From Pseudomonadota bacterium (lineage in GTDB: Bacteria; Pseudomonadota; Gammaproteobacteria; Burkholderiales; Thiobacillaceae): a DNA stretch of 9,176 nt. The first letter of the stretch is position 1. Each line of letters begins with the position of its first letter. Where the stretch lies: assembly GCA_021780975.1 (NCBI GenBank), contig JAJXXS010000049.1, forward strand, positions 1 through 9,176, written 5' to 3'. The translations under genes were made by a program, and so were the position numbers. Below the pieces are notes generated by a model. The model did no database searches. It saw only the letters and a program-made list of their open reading frames with translations, and had not been told where the DNA came from. Of this stretch, positions 7,156 through 9,176 are shown in pieces.

Positions 7156-7779
7156 ATGCCCAGCCACCTGCGCGCCGCACCCACCAAGAGCGCCCTGCTT
7201 GCCCTCAACAGGCAGGTACGCTTTCTGGAGCAGGGCCATGACATGCTGGAACGCAAGCGCGAATTGCTCACCCGCGTGATCTACGAACGGCTGCGCGCTT
7301 ACCGGCGCCTGCGCCGGCAGGCGCGCGCGCAGCTCGAAACCGCCTATCACTGGCTCGCCCTGGCGCAGCTGCGCATGGGCGGACAGATGCTGCGCCATGC
7401 CGTGTTGGGACTCGACCCCGGCCTGGCCGTGCGCATCCTGCCGCGCAGCAACGTGGGCATCGAATATCCCGCGGTCACCGCCGCGGCGCTGCCGCTCAGG
7501 CCCGTGGCCCTGATGTGGACCGACGCCAGCTTCGACGAGGCGCGCATCCACCTGGCGCAGACGGCGGTGCTGCTGGCGCAGTTGGGCGAGTCGGAAACGG
7601 CCCTGTGGCGGCTGCTGAACGCCCAGCGCAAGACTCAGAAACGGGTCAACGCCTTGCGCTACAACATCATTCCGCGCTATCGGCAGGCCATCAGGGTCAT
7701 ACGCAGTGCCGTGGAGGAAAACGAGCGCGACAGCCTGTTCCAGTTGCAGCGGCTGCGCGAAAAGGGTTATGGAGCGTGA
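7156..7779 (+). CDS. atpD: V/A-type ATPase subunit D (central rotor shaft)
   Basis: D, 207 residues, is the coiled-coil axle turning inside A3B3, equivalent to F-type gamma. The N-terminal helix starts with the family signature 'PTKSALLALNRQ' (9-20) and 'LERKRELLTR'. The middle contains a short non-helical part ('VGIEYPAVTAAALP'). The C-terminal helix has 'RVNALRYNIIPRYRQAIR' (163-180) and 'ENERDSLFQLQRLREK', which is how this family ends. Both long helices are rich in Arg, Leu and Gln. ATG 7156 is 10 nt after the subunit B stop; only a weak TAGG precedes it. Length is at the family norm of about 200-220 residues. It is the last gene of the operon: no further plus-strand gene lies before the terminator at 7941-7972. 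A 10-base string at its 3' end, including the stop, recurs 48 nt downstream. Confidence 0.95.
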   Translation: MPSHLRAAPTKSALLALNRQVRFLEQGHDMLERKRELLTRVIYERLRAYRRLRRQARAQLETAYHWLALAQLRMGGQMLRHAVLGLDPGLAVRILPRSNVGIEYPAVTAAALPLRPVALMWTDASFDEARIHLAQTAVLLAQLGESETALWRLLNAQRKTQKRVNALRYNIIPRYRQAIRVIRSAVEENERDSLFQLQRLREKGYGA

Positions 7780-7827
7780 GATCCGTCAGACGTGAAGCGA
7801 AGCGGCGAAGCGAGGGGTGGAGCGTGA
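7770..7827 (+). repeat. Purine-rich degenerate repeat with a 10-bp direct repeat
   Basis: TGGAGCGTGA occurs at 7770-7779, spanning the end and stop codon of subunit D, and again at 7818-7827. Between them lie several GTGAAGCG/GAAGCG-like units (for example CGTGAAGCGAAGCGGCGAAGCG). It is a short, imperfect, low-complexity stretch. Origin unknown; replication slippage is one explanation. Confidence 0.5.
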
Positions 7828-7867
7828 AGCCTAGCCACAGGACAAACGGAGAAAAGAAAGGATTCTG

Positions 7868-7933
7868 TGCGCTGGCGGACGGGGAAATCCGGGGTATGAC
7901 CACTTGGCCGGAAACCCCGCCAGTACTGGCGCA
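7868..7933. repeat. Imperfect inverted repeat with 14-bp perfect palindrome
   Basis: CTGGCGG (7872-7878) pairs with CCGCCAG (7917-7923), and inside it TCCGG (7888-7892) pairs with CCGGA (7908-7912), leaving a 15-nt loop and an asymmetric internal loop. Overlapping the right arm is a perfect palindrome, CGCCAGTACTGGCG (7918-7931). The left part TGCGCTGGCG also resembles the complement of the palindrome flank. It is not followed by a U tract, so it is not itself a typical terminator. It could be a small dispersed intergenic repeat, a protein-binding site or a mobile-element remnant; nothing here decides. No credible gene is seen in 7780-7940. Confidence 0.5.
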
Positions 7934-7940
7934 AGAAAGC

Positions 7941-7972
7941 AAAAAGCCGCCCCGGAATCGGAACGGCTTTTT
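7941..7972. terminator. Bidirectional intrinsic terminator
   Basis: AAAAAGCCG (7941-7949) is perfectly complementary to CGGCTTTTT (7964-7972), with a further CCG/CGG pairing (7952-7954 with 7959-7961) closing a GAAT loop. On the minus strand the hairpin runs into TTTTTGCTTTCTT, a good U-rich tail, only 7 nt after the tRNA CCA end. On the plus strand the tail is TTTTT then AGGG, which is weaker. It therefore probably ends the tRNA-Val transcript and also stops the ATPase operon read from the other side. Confidence 0.8.
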
Positions 7973-7979
7973 AGGGTAT

Positions 7980-8056
7980 TGGTAGGCGCGATTGGACTCG
8001 AACCAACGACCCCCACCATGTCAAGGTGGTGCTCTAACCAGCTGAGCTACGCGCCT
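7980..8056 (-). tRNA. tRNA-Val (anticodon GAC)
   Basis: The 77-nt minus-strand gene folds as a full cloverleaf. The acceptor stem AGGCGCG (8056-8050) pairs perfectly with CGCGCCT, followed by discriminator A and encoded CCA (7982-7980). The D arm reads GCTCAGCTGGTTAGAGC. The anticodon arm is CCACC, loop TTGACAT, GGTGG, with anticodon GAC at 8022-8020, reading GUC and GUU valine codons. The T arm has GGTTCGAGTCC. The body closely matches proteobacterial tRNA-Val(GAC), with an A1-U72 pair in place of the G1-C72 of E. coli. It converges on the ATPase operon and diverges from glnS. A terminator lies directly downstream. Confidence 0.97.
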
Positions 8057-8067
8057 GCGAAGGCGCA

Positions 8068-8096
8068 ATGATACAGACTTTCGCATGGATATTGAA
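8068..8096 (-). promoter_or_regulatory. Putative promoter of tRNA-Val
   Basis: Minus-strand TATCAT (8073-8068) resembles a -10 box, with TTCAAT (8096-8091) as a weak -35 box 17 nt upstream. Transcription would start near 8061, a few bases before the tRNA 5' end at 8056. The -10 is good and the -35 matches only half of the consensus. This is a prediction by eye. Confidence 0.4.
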
Positions 8097-8249
8097 GGGA
8101 GCCGCATGCACCCGGCTTCCTCCGCTAGCGGGTATGGGAACAAAACGTCGTGCCATCTGGTGGCAATCTCCCCGTCGAGTGCCACTGAGCATTTGCCGAC
8201 ACATTGCATTTCGTGCCAGCGGCCGGCCCTCATTCTTGGCGCGCTCAAG

Positions 8250-8255
8250 TACAAT
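8250..8255 (+). promoter_or_regulatory. Putative -10 box of glnS
   Basis: TACAAT matches the sigma-70 -10 consensus at five of six bases and lies 28 nt before the glnS ATG, giving a leader of about 20 nt. No convincing -35 box is found at 16-18 nt spacing (the sequence there is close to CCCTCA), so an activator may be needed or the call may be wrong. Confidence 0.35.
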
Positions 8256-8283
8256 GAAACACAATTCTCCCGGATGTTGCGTC

Positions 8284-9176
<893 letters not shown>

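Larger units (their letters stand above)
8057..8283. other. Divergent intergenic region between tRNA-Val and glnS
   Basis: These 227 nt carry the two divergent promoters and no credible gene. Visible small structures are an inverted repeat GCGCCT/AGGCGC at 8051-8066, which reaches into the tRNA 5' end, and TGCCA/TGGCA at 8151-8165 with a 5-nt loop. Base composition looks less G+C-rich than in the ATPase operon. The open frames here lack ribosome sites and overlap the tRNA or glnS on the opposite strand. Confidence 0.55.

Noticed and set aside
7697..7942. Minus-strand open frame of 81 codons in the D-tRNA gap
   Set aside because: It overlaps the 3' end of subunit D and the inverted repeat, starts at the terminator stem, and lacks a ribosome site or known domain.
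7515..7985. Plus-strand open frame of 156 codons running from inside subunit D to the tRNA
   Set aside because: The first half is an out-of-frame copy of subunit D, and the second half covers the repeats and terminator.
7831..8019. Small minus-strand open frame covering the terminator and part of tRNA-Val
   Set aside because: Its first residues are a translation of the tRNA itself and the rest crosses the terminator, so it is very unlikely to be a gene.

Overview
The window comes from a G+C-rich bacterium, most likely a proteobacterium and perhaps a betaproteobacterium. Three things point there. There is a glutaminyl-tRNA synthetase gene, an enzyme common in Proteobacteria and patchy in other bacteria. 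The tRNA-Val(GAC) has an encoded CCA and a body very like the proteobacterial version. Coding is dense, with strong G/C preference at third positions. The taxonomic call is inference; no search was possible.

Positions 1-7779 hold one long plus-strand operon for a V/A-type (rotary, vacuolar/archaeal-type) ATPase. The order is C (5' end outside the window), I, K, F, E, A, B, D. Junctions are very tight: 12 nt, 48 nt, 3 nt, an ATGA overlap, an 8-nt overlap, another ATGA overlap, then 10 nt. A and B form the nucleotide-binding hexamer. D and F form the central shaft, and C is the socket joining the shaft to the c-ring. K is the ring proteolipid, I is the membrane stator with the two arginine-containing motifs of the ion path, and E is half of the peripheral stalk. 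No gene for the partner stalk subunit (G/H) is visible; it would have to lie upstream of C or elsewhere. Catalytic and coupling motifs are intact in A, B, K and I, so the complex looks functional. The key glutamate of K is not followed by Ser or Thr, which suggests proton rather than sodium coupling.

Positions 7780-7979 are a convergent intergenic region. It holds a purine-rich repeated stretch just after subunit D, an imperfect inverted repeat with a 14-bp perfect palindrome, and a bidirectional terminator. The terminator separates the ATPase operon from the minus-strand tRNA-Val(GAC) gene (7980-8056).

Positions 8057-8283 are a divergent promoter region between tRNA-Val and glnS. The plus-strand glnS gene starts at 8284 and runs off the right end.

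The most notable points are a complete-looking V/A-type ATPase operon with a non-standard gene order in an apparent proteobacterium; a proteolipid with an extra N-terminal membrane segment and a signal-peptide-like cleavage site; and the location of the cluster at the 3' end of a tRNA gene. I found no sign of a wholly new system.
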